Shown: one piece after another, positions 27,660-36,636 of the stretch
Numbering within the stretch: the first letter of the stretch is position 1
Layout of the letters: each line of letters starts with the position of its first letter
Assembly: GCA_963782555.1 (NCBI GenBank)
Contig: CAWAKB010000005.1
Span: 558,001 to 622,000, forward strand
Reading direction: 5' to 3'
Source: Hyphomicrobium_A sp963782555
GTDB taxonomy: Bacteria > Pseudomonadota > Alphaproteobacteria > Rhizobiales > Hyphomicrobiaceae
DNA: 64,000 bases
Translations under genes and position numbers: made by a program
Notes under the pieces: generated by a model
The model's input: the letters and a program-made list of their open reading frames with translations, nothing else
What the model was told of the DNA's origin: nothing
Database searches by the model: none

Positions 27660-27995
27660 CTAGCTCCGGGCCTTGCGCGAGAGCAGCGCGCGCGGCGAGC
27701 GGCGCGGCTCCGGCATCGGCTCCAGCTGCTTGATCGCCTGCCAGAAGATGATGGGGAAGATCACGATTAGAAACAGGCCGATGCCCATCAGGTCGTTCAT
27801 GTCCGAGTGAAAGCCGCGGTAGAGGACGAGTAGCCCCGAGCCGATCCCGGCCGCGGTGAGCAGCGTGATGAGGATCGCCTGCAGGTGGTGATAAAGGACG
27901 TACCAGAGACCGATGCCGGCAAGACCGGCCGTCAGCCCCATGGCGCTCAGCACCGCCGGGTGCACGCTCAAATAGCGAATTGACTCGTCGAGCAT
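27660..27995 (-). CDS. Small membrane protein, three predicted helices
   Basis: A 111-aa protein from the ATG at 27995, preceded on its strand by a GAGGCGAAACC ribosome site; the longer open frame to 28151 is not protein-like. Three hydrophobic segments (VLSAMGLTAGLAGIGLWYV; AILITLLTAAGIGSGLLVLY; LMGIGLFLIVIFPIIFW) and a basic C-terminus are visible. I do not recognise the family. It ends close to the OMP-tail fragment. Confidence 0.65.
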   Translation of the reverse strand: MLDESIRYLSVHPAVLSAMGLTAGLAGIGLWYVLYHHLQAILITLLTAAGIGSGLLVLYRGFHSDMNDLMGIGLFLIVIFPIIFWQAIKQLEPMPEPRRSPRALLSRKARS

Positions 27996-28181
27996 GGTTT
28001 CGCCTCCTCGCGCCCGAGCCTCAGGCGAAAGTCCTGGATCCTTCGCGCATGAACCCACGGCAGGAGAGGGAATACCACCCAAACCGCGCGCCTGTGCACA
28101 GAGAGCAGGACGCAATCGACAAAGAATTGCGGCGCGCGGCAGAGGAGCCACAGGCTGGGCTCGCGCGCAGACTGAACGCTG

Positions 28182-28706
28182 TCAGTCGCTGCGGGCTGCG
28201 TCGATGCGGTTGATGAGTGCGTCGATGATAGGACTTCGCAAGAAGGGGATCAGCCGGAGCAGCGGGGTAAATGTGACCCTCGCTCCGAACTTGCAGGGCG
28301 CGCGGAGAGAGAGTGTCACAGCGCTAGGATTTAGCGCTGTGTAGCTCACGTTCTTGATATTGCTCAGCGCAATCTGTTCTTCGGCCGCTCCGTTGCGTAC
28401 GACCAGTGCGTCACCATCATCCCAAACTCCATCGACGAGATTTAAGATGGTCGCTTTCAAAATGAGATAGACAATTGCTACCATTGTCGCGGGTAGAATG
28501 ATGGCTAGCAGCGGTGGGAATTCGCCGGAACGCAGCCCCACCAGCACCTCCAACGCCAACATTAGTAGCGGTATTGCCAAGAAGATGATCGGTAAGACCC
28601 GCTTGTAATAGAACGTTGCCTTCGAAGATATGCGGCGCAAAGCGAACAACTCCAAATGATGCTTGCGGCCGCCGATCGGCTCCGGCCGCTGTATATCGCA
28701 GGGCAT
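28182..28706 (-). CDS. Membrane protein with PH-like domain
   Basis: A 174-aa protein. Two transmembrane segments (about residues 37-56 and 66-87) are followed by a beta-rich C-terminal part (GDALVVRNGAAEEQIALSNI, NVSYTALNPSAVTLSLRAP) resembling bacterial PH domains. The order of membrane hairpin then PH-like domain is common in small inner-membrane proteins of unknown role. It lies downstream of nothing obvious and is separated from the acyl-CoA ligase gene by about 30 bp of convergent-free spacer on the same strand. Confidence 0.6.
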   Translation of the reverse strand: MPCDIQRPEPIGGRKHHLELFALRRISSKATFYYKRVLPIIFLAIPLLMLALEVLVGLRSGEFPPLLAIILPATMVAIVYLILKATILNLVDGVWDDGDALVVRNGAAEEQIALSNIKNVSYTALNPSAVTLSLRAPCKFGARVTFTPLLRLIPFLRSPIIDALINRIDAARSD

Positions 28707-28736
28707 CTATCAGAAATTATTTGGGGCAGCTAGTGG

Positions 28737-30275
28737 TTATGGTAGCTTCAGCTGTGAGCGCATGACCTTGCCGTTGGCGGTGCGCGGTAGCGCCTCAAGC
28801 AGAACGACCGCGCGCGGGCGCTTGTAGGGGGCAAGGCGCTCCGCGGCGAAACCCTCGATCTCCTCTTTTGTCGGGTGGGCGCCGGCGTGCGGCACGATGA
28901 AGGCGCCGATCACGCTGACGTCGTCGCGCACGCGCACCTCGGCGCAGGCAACCTCGGCGACAGCGGAATGCTGGAGAAGGACTGTCTCCACCTCGAGAGG
29001 AGACACGCGATAGCCCAGCGCCTTCATCAGATCGTTGGCGCGGCCGCCGTGAGAGACGTAGCCGTCGGCATCGATCGTCGCGATGTCTCCGCCGACGAAC
29101 CAGTCGCCACGATAAACTTCGGCTTCCTCCTCCGGTCGGTTCCAGTAGCCGAGCATCAGGCCCGGGTCGGAGCGGTGCACGGCGAGCAGGCCTTCCTCGC
29201 CGGCGCCAAGCGGCTCGGTCCCGCCCTCAAGACCGAGGATGGCGACGCGGCGTCCGGGCTGCGGCTTGCCGATGGTACCGGGCTTGCGCGGCACGCTCGG
29301 GCCCGTGGAGATGTAGGTCGAGATCTCGCTCATGCCGAGCGCCTCATAAAGCGCGCGGCCCGTGCGGGCCGTCCACTCCTCGAAGAGGCCCGGCGGCGGC
29401 GTCTCGCCGGCCATAAGGCCGTGGCGTAGAGCACCGAGGTCACTCACGTCGGTGCCCCCATACTTGAGGATCTGCCGATAGAGCCCCGGTACGGCGGCAA
29501 ACAGCGTGGCGCCCGTCTGCCGGATGAGGCGCGGCCACAGGCTCGCGTCCTTCTCGCCGGTGTAGATGATGGCCGTGGCGCCGTTGGCCCACGGGTCGGT
29601 GAGGCCGGTGCCGAGCGTGAACGTCCAGTTGAAGGCGCCTGCATGCAGCATGCGGTCGTCGGGCCCGATTCCGTACCAGCCCTGGTACATGGGGCGGCGC
29701 CCGAAGGCCGAGCGCTGCGCGTGCAGCACGCCTTTGGGCCGCGCCGTGGTGCCGGACGTATAGATGAGAAAAACCGGATCGTTGGCGGCCGTGTCGGCGA
29801 AGGCGCCGCGCCGGCCCTCGGCGATCATGCGCGTAATCTCTTCGGCTTCGATCGCCAGCACGCCGCCGGGAAGCGCGCCGAACGAAAGCCCGCGCGCAAA
29901 AGCGATGGCTTGCGCGCCGCTGTCCTCCAGGAGAAAGCGCGCCTCGGCCTCGGTGAGCTGCGTCGACGTCGGCAGCGGGACGAAGCCGCCGGCGATTGCT
30001 CCGAAGAACAGCAGCGCATAAGCGCTCGTGTTCTCTAGCCGGATGAGGATGCGGGCGCCGGGCTCGATCCCGCGCGCTTTGAGGCTGGCGGCGATGCGTA
30101 ATACGGCCTCCTCGAGCGCGGCAAAGGTCCACACCTCCGCCGGTGCCCGGGCAGCGGCATCCGCCACGACGATGAGCGCGGGCGAATTGGGGCGCTCGGC
30201 GGCGGCGCGGGCGATGCAATAGGCCGCCATGTTGAAGCGCGGCGGCGGGATCTCGGGTGTAGCGTTCACGGTCAT
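28737..30275 (-). CDS. Acyl-CoA synthetase (AMP-forming), benzoate-CoA-ligase-like
   Basis: A 512-aa protein from the ATG at 30275, whose ATGA overlaps the TGA of the upstream solute-binding gene and implies translational coupling. It has the ANL signature IYTSGTTARPKGVLHAQRS (about residue 178), the A5 motif YEALGMSEIS, the ATP-binding GDWFVGGDIATIDADGYVSH and the catalytic Lys region PRTANGKVMRSQL. The ligase joins a carboxylic acid to CoA via an acyl-AMP. Spacing of motifs recalls benzoate- or medium-chain-acyl-CoA ligases; the substrate is unproven. Confidence 0.87.
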   Translation of the reverse strand: MTVNATPEIPPPRFNMAAYCIARAAAERPNSPALIVVADAAARAPAEVWTFAALEEAVLRIAASLKARGIEPGARILIRLENTSAYALLFFGAIAGGFVPLPTSTQLTEAEARFLLEDSGAQAIAFARGLSFGALPGGVLAIEAEEITRMIAEGRRGAFADTAANDPVFLIYTSGTTARPKGVLHAQRSAFGRRPMYQGWYGIGPDDRMLHAGAFNWTFTLGTGLTDPWANGATAIIYTGEKDASLWPRLIRQTGATLFAAVPGLYRQILKYGGTDVSDLGALRHGLMAGETPPPGLFEEWTARTGRALYEALGMSEISTYISTGPSVPRKPGTIGKPQPGRRVAILGLEGGTEPLGAGEEGLLAVHRSDPGLMLGYWNRPEEEAEVYRGDWFVGGDIATIDADGYVSHGGRANDLMKALGYRVSPLEVETVLLQHSAVAEVACAEVRVRDDVSVIGAFIVPHAGAHPTKEEIEGFAAERLAPYKRPRAVVLLEALPRTANGKVMRSQLKLP

Positions 30276-32120
30276 TTCTTGGGCGCCGACCACCAGCTGT
30301 CGACGTTGTAGCCGAAGAGCGGCGTCTTCTGCGGATGCTTCAATCGAGTCCAGTAGGCGAGCCACTGCTTGGGGACAAAGAACAGCGGAATAACGTAGTC
30401 GCCCGACAACAGCACGCGATCGAGCGCGCGCACGGCCGAGACGAACTTCTCCTCCGACTTCGCCACCAGCAGCGCGTTGATCATGGCGTCGGCCGCCGGA
30501 TTTTCGACGCCGGCGAAATTATAGGTGCCGGGCGTGGTGGCGGCCGCCGTCGACCAGCGGAACAGCTGCTCGTTGCCGGGCGACAGCGAGGAGGGCCACG
30601 CGTTCTGGATCATGTCGTAGTCGTAGTTGGTGAGCCGCTCCTGGTACTGAGCGCTGTCGACGACGCGCAAGCTGACCTTGATGCCGAGCCGCTCCACGTC
30701 GCGCGCGAAGCTCAGCAGAAGCCCTTCCTGTGCGGTCGAGGCGGCTAGGATCTCGAACGAGAGCTGGCGTCCCGTCTTCGTATTGACGAGCCTTTCACCC
30801 TTGAGCTCGTAGCCCGCCTCCTTCAAGAGGCGAAAAGCCTCGCTCTGTTTCTTGCGGTTGCGTCCGGTGCCGTTGGTCGTTGGAAACCGGTAGGTGCCGT
30901 CCATGATCTTCGGCTTCACGTATTGGGCGTAGGGCGCGAGCAGCTGGCGCTCGATCGTGTCGGCAGGGCGCCCGGCCGAGGAAAGAACCGAGCGCTCGAA
31001 GTAGCTCTGCGTGCGCGAGTAGAGACCGGCGTAGAGCGTGCGGTTGATCCACTCGAAATCGAAAAGATAGATCAGCGCCCGGCGCACGCGCGGATCGGCG
31101 AACACCTTGCGCCGGGTGTTGAACACGAGCGCCGTCATGCCGGCCGGCAGCCCGATGTCGAACTCAGCTTTCACCACGCGGCCGTCCTTGACGGCGGGAA
31201 AGTCATAGCCGTTGGCCCAGCGCCGGGGGTCGTCCTCGGGCCACAGTCCGACCTGCCCCGTCTTGAAGGCCTCGAACATCACCGAGCTTTCGCGGAAGTA
31301 GTCGAAGCGGATCTGGTCGAAGTTAAAGCGGCCGCGGTTCACCGGCAGGTCCTTGCCCCAGTAGTTGGGGTCGCGCTCATAGGTGATGGAGCGGCCGGGA
31401 TCGACCTTGGCGATGCGATAGGGACCGGAGCCAATGATCGGCGCCAGCGTCGTGTTCTCGAACGTCGCCGGATCGATGAGGTGGCGCGGTAGCACGGGCA
31501 GCAGGCCGAGGATCAGCGGGATCTCCTGGTCGCCTGCGTCCTTGAAGGTGAAGCGCACCTTGTGGTCCGACAGCCGCTCGGCCTTGGCGACCTTGGCGAA
31601 GTAGGTGCGGTGATTGGGCCGGCCCTTCTCCTTCAGCACGTTGAAAGAGAACAACACGTCATCGGCGGTGATCGGCGTGCCGTCGGAGAAGCGGGCCTTG
31701 GGGTTGAGGTTGAAGGTGATGGAGCTGCGGTCGTCCGGCATCTCGACCGTCTCGGCGATCAGACCGTAGAGCGTGAAGGGCTCGTCGAGCCCGCGCGCCA
31801 TCAGAACTCTCGATAACGAAGTCGCGGATGCCGTCGGCCGCCACGCCCTTGATGATCAGTGGATTGAGGCTGTCGAACGATCCGAAGCTGCTCATCACCA
31901 GCCGTCCGCCCTTGGGCGCATCCGGGTCGACATAGGAAAAGTGCTGGAAATCCGCCTGTTGTTTGGGAAGGCCGTGCAGCGCGATGCCGTGCATTGGCTG
32001 CGCGCTGCACGGGGCCGCGCCTAGCGCGAGCGCGAAAAGGCTTAACGGGGCGATGAGCGCGCGAAACGAACGTGCTGCGAGCATTGGCAATCTTCGGCAC
32101 CTTTGGCGCGGGTTGGGCAA
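30272..32120 (-). pseudogene. ABC transporter solute-binding protein, family 5 (YejA/DppA-like), frameshifted
   Basis: The N-terminus (signal peptide MLAARSFRALIAPLSLFALA, then YVDPDAPKGGRLVMSSFGSF) is in one frame to about 31805. The rest, from MARGLDEPFTLYGLIAETVE to the stop at 30272, is in another. Removing one base of the AA at about 31805 restores GIRDFVIES-L-MARGLDEP and a protein of about 615 aa, the usual size for YejA-type peptide/oligopeptide-binding proteins. GLLPVLPRHLIDPATFENTT and GSGPYRI are family-typical. No permease or ATPase genes are adjacent. Either a pseudogene or a base-call error. Confidence 0.85.
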
Positions 32121-32302
32121 ATCGGCCCGTTATTATCACAGGTTAGCGCGAGGCTGACGTGAGGTGCCGATCAGGCAACGTTAAGGCTTGCGTTGCGCCT
32201 TTGCCACGTTGGTGCAAGGCGATGTCATGATTGCCGTGGGGCCTATTTTCGCCGTCACGGGATTGCCGCAATCGCAGCCTTACTGCGCCCTCGAGGGGCG
32301 CA

Positions 32303-32317
32303 CATAAGCGTCTTATG
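32303..32317. promoter_or_regulatory. 15-bp palindrome upstream of the ialB-like gene
   Basis: CATAAG-CGT-CTTATG is a perfect inverted repeat 72 bp before the ATG at 32390, flanked by GCGCA and TGCGC that nearly extend it. It could be an operator or a hairpin in the leader. No specific regulator is recognised. Confidence 0.35.
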
Positions 32318-32389
32318 GGGTGCGCGGCTTAACGCGCGCCAAGGGGCTGAGCTGGCGGGACCAGCTCTCGGAAGAGAGGTTCGTATTCC

Positions 32390-33262
32390 ATGACACATGC
32401 AGTTTCGCGCCCACGTTCGGGCGCAAAATGGCGCCGTTGCGACGGCTTGAAGCGTTGGATCCATGGCGCCGCTGCGGTGAGCGCGGTTCTGACGTTTGGG
32501 CTGCTCGTTTGTAGCGCGCCAGCATCCGCGCAGGCCCAAAAGCCGGCGGCTGCGGCGGCGCCTGCAGCGCCCGCAGCGCCCGCGGCGAGTGCGGCCAAAA
32601 AGAAGTCACAGTGGGTGAAGCTTTGCGACAAGATCAGGCTCAAGCCCAAGAAGACGGCCGATGGCAAGGAAGGGGCCCCGGAGGAAAAGGAGCTCTGCAG
32701 CACCATGTTCGAGGCGATCGAGAGCAACACCGGTCAGCTCATCGTGTCTGTGGGTCTGCAACAGATGCAAGGTGCGCCCAGGCAGGTTCTGGCCGTTATG
32801 GTGCCGCTCGGCATCATCATTCCCGGTGGCGTCAAGCTCGCCGTCTACTCGAAGGATCAGTGGGCGAAGGCCGCGAAGAACGAAAAGATCGAGCTGAAGG
32901 ATCTCAAGACCGCCGATTTGAAGTTTGCGCACTGCTTGCCCGTAGGCTGCACGGCGGAGACCCAGGCCACGCCCGAGCTGGTTAATCTTTTGAAATCCAA
33001 TGCGGGCCTAGCGGTGCTGGCCATCTGGGCCAACGGCAATCAGTTTACTGTTCCGGTGCCTCTCAACGGCTTCGGCGACGCCCTCGCCGGGAAGCCGATC
33101 GACAAGAAAGAGTATCAGGAAAATCGCAAGAAGCTGATGGAGCACATCATGCAGCGGCAGGCCGAGCTGCGTGAGAAGCGGAAAGAAGAGGAGATGAAGA
33201 ACCTGCCGCCTCCTCCTCCGGGCGCTGCTGCTCCGGCTGCCCCGGCGGCGAAGAAGAAGTAG
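32390..33262 (+). CDS. Invasion-associated locus B (IalB) family protein
   Basis: A 290-aa protein with an N-terminal signal (LTFGLLVCSAPASAQAQ, about residues 33-50), an Ala/Pro-rich linker and the IalB domain: KLCDKIRLKP, QLIVSVGLQQMQGAPRQVLA, VMVPLGIIIPGGVKLAVYSK, KFAHCLPVGCTAETQATPEL and FTVPVPLNGFGDALAG. The tail is coiled-coil-like and ends in Pro and Ala/Lys runs. IalB proteins are periplasmic; the name comes from Bartonella, but they occur in many free-living alphaproteobacteria. A good terminator follows. Confidence 0.88.
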   Translation: MTHAVSRPRSGAKWRRCDGLKRWIHGAAAVSAVLTFGLLVCSAPASAQAQKPAAAAAPAAPAAPAASAAKKKSQWVKLCDKIRLKPKKTADGKEGAPEEKELCSTMFEAIESNTGQLIVSVGLQQMQGAPRQVLAVMVPLGIIIPGGVKLAVYSKDQWAKAAKNEKIELKDLKTADLKFAHCLPVGCTAETQATPELVNLLKSNAGLAVLAIWANGNQFTVPVPLNGFGDALAGKPIDKKEYQENRKKLMEHIMQRQAELREKRKEEEMKNLPPPPPGAAAPAAPAAKKK

Positions 33263-33293
33263 CGCGCAGCTACCGATCACCGCACGACATCAT

Positions 33294-33332
33294 AAGACCG
33301 TCCGGCTCATCTCCGGGCGGTCTTTAATTTTT
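33294..33332 (+). terminator. Rho-independent terminator after the ialB-like gene
   Basis: A 12-bp stem (AAGACCGTCCGG with CCGGGCGGTCTT, one G-T pair) and a 7-nt loop are followed by TAATTTTT. It lies 31 bp after the stop codon. Confidence 0.8.
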
Positions 33333-33346
33333 GCGGCTGGTGCTGA

Positions 33347-33670
33347 TCAGTGCGCTTGCAGGAAGAGCGCCCGGTATCCGCCGTTCTCGTCCTCGGTGAA
33401 GAGCTCGGAGAGTTGCGGGTGGCGGAGCGGTTGGCCCGTCTCATCTGGCAGCAGGTTCTGCTCCGAGACATAGGCGATGTACTCGGTGTCGGCGTTCTCT
33501 GCCAGAAGGTGATAGTAGGGCTGATCCTTGTTGGGGCGGACTTCCTCGGGAATCGCCAGCCACCATTCCTCGGTGTTGTCGAACTCCGGATCGATATCGA
33601 AGACCACGCCGCGGAACGGGTACAGTCGGTGCCGCACAACTTGGCCGACGGCAAATTTGGCCTGTCTCAT
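33347..33670 (-). CDS. hspQ: Heat shock protein HspQ
   Basis: About 107 aa from the ATG at 33670; in-frame ATGs at 33679, 33688 and 33718 are alternatives. Family signatures are KFAVGQVVRHRLYPFRGVVF, DPEFDNTEEWWLAIP and YHLLAENADTEYIAYVSEQN. HspQ binds hemimethylated DNA in E. coli and acts as a specificity factor for the Lon protease. It is monocistronic. Confidence 0.9.
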   Translation of the reverse strand: MRQAKFAVGQVVRHRLYPFRGVVFDIDPEFDNTEEWWLAIPEEVRPNKDQPYYHLLAENADTEYIAYVSEQNLLPDETGQPLRHPQLSELFTEDENGGYRALFLQAH

Positions 33671-33795
33671 CGTTCCCATGGCGCGCATCGGACCCTGCCC
33701 ATCCCTGCCCCATTCCAAGGGAGCGGGCGCCGCCTGTCAATTGCCTCCGCCAAAGTCGGTAGGGATGTAATGCGGCGATATGGCCTCACCGTAGC

Positions 33796-34851
33796 CTAAA
33801 GGCCGTAGGCCGCGGCGCGCTCGGGGTCCTTGGCGGCGACCAGCTTGGCCAGATCGACGATCACTTTGGCCTGCTTCCAAGTCGCATCGTCCTGCATCTT
33901 GCCGTCGATCATGACGGCGCCGGTGCCGTCAGGCATGGCCTCGAGGATGCGCTTGGCGAAGGCCACCTCCTTCTCGTCAGGTGAGAAGACGCGCTTGGCG
34001 ATGGTGATCTGGCTGGGATGCAGCGACCAGGCGCCGAGACAGCCTTGCAGGAACGCATTGCGGAATTGTGCCTCGCATGCTGCCCCATCGGCGAAGTCGC
34101 CGAACGGCCCATAAAAGGACTTCAAGCCGTAGGCGAGGCACGCATCGACCATCTTGCCGATGGTGTAGTGCCACAGATCCTGCTGGAAGAACGCCCGCGG
34201 GCCCGCACCGTCGCTGCCCGGATCGGCCAGCACGCCATAGTCGGGATGGCCGCCGCCGACGCGCGTCGTCTTCATGCCGCGCGAGGCGGCGAGATCGGCC
34301 GGCCCCAAGCTCATACCGTGCATGCGCGGGGACGCAGCCGCGATCGCCTCCACGTTGTTTACGCCTTCGGCTGTCTCCAAGATCGCGTGGATAAGAATCG
34401 GCTTCTTGACCTCATGCCTGGCCTCGAGCTGGGCGAGAAGCTGATCGAGATAGTGGATGTCCCAAGGGCCCTCAACCTTCGGTAGCATGATGACGTCGAG
34501 CTTGTCGCCGAGCGCAGCGACGATCTCGGTGACGTCGTCGAGCATCCAAGGGCTGTTGAGGCAGTTGATGCGCGTCCACAGGCCTGTCGCACCGAAGTCG
34601 GTGTCGCGCGCCATGGCGATGAAGCCTTTACGCGCGGCCTCTTTCTGATCGGCCGGTATCGCATCCTCGAGGTTGCCGAGGACGACGTCGACATCGCCGG
34701 CGATCTCCTTGATTTTGGCGCGGATCTTCTCGTTATGCGGCGGCACGAAGTGGATCATGCGCTCCAGCCGCACGGGCAGTGTCCGGTAGGGCTGAGGCGC
34801 GCCGATGGCGAGCGGCGTGTAGAACTTCGCGGGCGTGCGCGTCGTGGCCAT
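33796..34851 (-). CDS. mcl: L-malyl-CoA/beta-methylmalyl-CoA lyase
   Basis: A 351-aa protein of the HpcH/HpaI-CitE superfamily. The N-terminal RTLPVRLERMIHFVPPHNEK, the metal-binding block VDVVLGNLEDAIPADQKEAA, LPKVEGPWDIHYLDQLL, ILIHAILETAEGVNNVEAIA and the C-terminal GCLGAWSLHPSQITIAKRVF match Mcl. It cleaves malyl-CoA to acetyl-CoA and glyoxylate and acts on beta-methylmalyl-CoA, serving the serine cycle and the ethylmalonyl-CoA pathway. A MarR gene lies 100 bp upstream on the same strand. Confidence 0.88.
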   Translation of the reverse strand: MATTRTPAKFYTPLAIGAPQPYRTLPVRLERMIHFVPPHNEKIRAKIKEIAGDVDVVLGNLEDAIPADQKEAARKGFIAMARDTDFGATGLWTRINCLNSPWMLDDVTEIVAALGDKLDVIMLPKVEGPWDIHYLDQLLAQLEARHEVKKPILIHAILETAEGVNNVEAIAAASPRMHGMSLGPADLAASRGMKTTRVGGGHPDYGVLADPGSDGAGPRAFFQQDLWHYTIGKMVDACLAYGLKSFYGPFGDFADGAACEAQFRNAFLQGCLGAWSLHPSQITIAKRVFSPDEKEVAFAKRILEAMPDGTGAVMIDGKMQDDATWKQAKVIVDLAKLVAAKDPERAAAYGL

Positions 34852-34951
34852 CGAGGACTCCCCTGCTGGCGCCGTGTTGCGGCGCAGCGCACTCTATTGG
34901 GCGCTTGGCGGGAGTCAACGCTTTGGCGGAAGCGCGCAGTTCGCGCAATCG

Positions 34952-35395
34952 CTAGGTTTCTGCGGGGTCGAAGGCGCCGATGATGGTGCGCAGGCTTTCG
35001 ACGAACGCCGCAGCCCTTTGCGCGGGCAGGGCGGCGATGAGAGCCTCGTCGATGCGGCCGACGATGGGCTCCGACGCCTTCAAGGTATCCTGACCAAAGG
35101 GCGTGAGCGTGATGGCATAGGCGCGCGCATCTTCCCGTGTCCGTCGCCGTTTCAGAAGGCCCTTGCGGATCATGGTCTGCACGACCTGCGAGACGGTGGA
35201 GCGGTCGATCCCGGTCCGGTCGATGATGTCCTGCTGGCTGGGCCCGTCCTTGTGCGCCGCCGCAACCAACACGACGTATTGCCGCGCCGTGAGGTTAATG
35301 CCCGACATTTCGCTCTGGAAGAGATCGCCCGCGCATTGGCGCAGACGATGCAGCAGATGCAGCAGAGATCGGTCCAATTGATAATCGCGTGCCAT
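34952..35395 (-). CDS. MarR family transcriptional regulator
   Basis: A 147-aa protein. The winged helix-turn-helix is clear: LTARQYVVLVAAAHKDGPSQ, QDIIDRTGIDRSTVSQVVQT and the wing GLLKRRRTREDARAYAITLT. The terminal helices for dimerisation flank it. A 22-bp imperfect palindrome lies 33 bp upstream of its ATG, suggesting autoregulation. It precedes the malyl-CoA lyase gene on the same strand and could control it; the ligand is unknown. Confidence 0.88.
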   Translation of the reverse strand: MARDYQLDRSLLHLLHRLRQCAGDLFQSEMSGINLTARQYVVLVAAAHKDGPSQQDIIDRTGIDRSTVSQVVQTMIRKGLLKRRRTREDARAYAITLTPFGQDTLKASEPIVGRIDEALIAALPAQRAAAFVESLRTIIGAFDPAET

Positions 35396-35427
35396 GAAAG
35401 AGCTGCTTTTAAAGAGTTATCTTGTTC

Positions 35428-35449
35428 ATTACGCAGTGCACTGACTAAT
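35428..35449. promoter_or_regulatory. Candidate MarR operator
   Basis: The perfect 10-bp palindrome CAGTGCACTG is flanked symmetrically, two bases away on each side, by ATTA and TAAT. The 22-bp dyad is the size bound by MarR dimers and lies between the MarR gene and the divergent AraC array. Confidence 0.5.
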
Positions 35450-35613
35450 AGACCGATCCTCTCCTCCGCCACGCCCAAACATCCAGTGAAGCGAATCGGA
35501 ACGCAGTGCTAAGCTAACCAAGTGATTGAATTGCAAGAGATGCGTCTCGGCTTGTCCGACGTGGCACCGAGGTTTGACCGTGGAAGCAATGCCGCGCTCT
35601 GGGGGGACGATAG

Positions 35614-36600
35614 ATGGCGATTGTTTTCTCCACCCATGACGTACAACCACGAGACCGGCTCAGTTTTTGGTGCGAGACCGCGAGCGCGCGCGAGGTAGAG
35701 CTGAGTGCCAATCCAGGCTTTCTCGCGACCCTTCGCAACCAGAGGCTCGACAGCCTGGGAATTTCTGAGCTCGACTGCGAGCCCTGCGTAATCCGGCGGA
35801 CCGCGCGCAACATCTCGCGTGCCGGCTGCGATCACTTCTTTCTGTCGCTGCAGTTGAGCGGGAGAGCGGTTGTTACCCAGCAAGGACGGGAGGCCATCTA
35901 CGAAAATGCGGGCTTCGTTCTCGTCGATACGAGGCACCCCTACGAGATGAGACTTCGAGGCGAAGCGAAGGCTATTTCTCTGGTTGTTCCCCGCCAGGCC
36001 TTCGAGGAGCGGCTCGGCGATGCGGCGGCGCTCGGGGTGCGGGCGATGGATGCCGGCGGTCCATTGACGGGAATAGCAGCAGGTTTCCTCGCCATGCTGC
36101 CCTCGCGTATCGAGGCAGTCGACCAAGCCTCTGCATCGCGGCTGGCCGAGCAGACGCTGGACTTGATTGCGCTTGCGCTCTCGATGGAGTCCGGCAAGCC
36201 CGTGACCCTTGCATCCCACCGTGCCGTTGCTCTTTACCGGCTCAAAGCGGTTATTGAGGTGCAGCTCTGCGATCCCGCGCTTAAGCCCGCTTCTGTGGCC
36301 GCCGCTGCTGGTATCAGCATCCGTTATGCCAACGCCCTTCTGTCCCATGAGGGCTCGTCAATCGAGCGCTATATTCTCCGCCGGCGCTTGCAACGTGCGC
36401 GCCGTACGCTGGAGGATCCCAACCAAGCGCACAGGCTGATCAGCGAGGTCGCGTTCGCCTGGGGGTTCAGGGACTTATCGCACTTCGTCCGGAAGTTCCG
36501 GATCGCCTATGGCCTCACGCCGGGTGATTGCCGGCGAGGCGCCCAGGAAGAAGAGCGCACGGCTAAGACCGAGTCCAAAGTCGCTGCCGTGGCAAAGTAG
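35614..36600 (+). CDS. AraC family regulator, first of three tandem paralogues
   Basis: A 328-aa protein. The N-terminal ligand-binding region (about 1-190, starting MAIVFSTHDVQPRDRLSFW) is of the AraC_binding_2 type, with FFLSLQLSGRAVVTQQGREA. The C-terminal double HTH (about 215-315) contains IRYANALLSHEGSSIERYIL, RRLQRARRTLEDPNQAHRLI and FAWGFRDLSHFVRKFRIAYG. The next gene starts 36 bp downstream. Its DNA-binding half is almost identical to that of the next gene, while the sensor half is clearly more diverged. Confidence 0.88.
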   Translation: MAIVFSTHDVQPRDRLSFWCETASAREVELSANPGFLATLRNQRLDSLGISELDCEPCVIRRTARNISRAGCDHFFLSLQLSGRAVVTQQGREAIYENAGFVLVDTRHPYEMRLRGEAKAISLVVPRQAFEERLGDAAALGVRAMDAGGPLTGIAAGFLAMLPSRIEAVDQASASRLAEQTLDLIALALSMESGKPVTLASHRAVALYRLKAVIEVQLCDPALKPASVAAAAGISIRYANALLSHEGSSIERYILRRRLQRARRTLEDPNQAHRLISEVAFAWGFRDLSHFVRKFRIAYGLTPGDCRRGAQEEERTAKTESKVAAVAK

Positions 36601-36636
36601 ACCGTAGGAGAATTGCGAGGCGCTCGGGGAAGCCAG

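Noticed and set aside
31780..31830. Programmed +1 frameshifting as cause of the five shifts
   Set aside because: The shift sites share no slippery codon or flanking structure and occur in unrelated genes; base insertion error or mutation is simpler.
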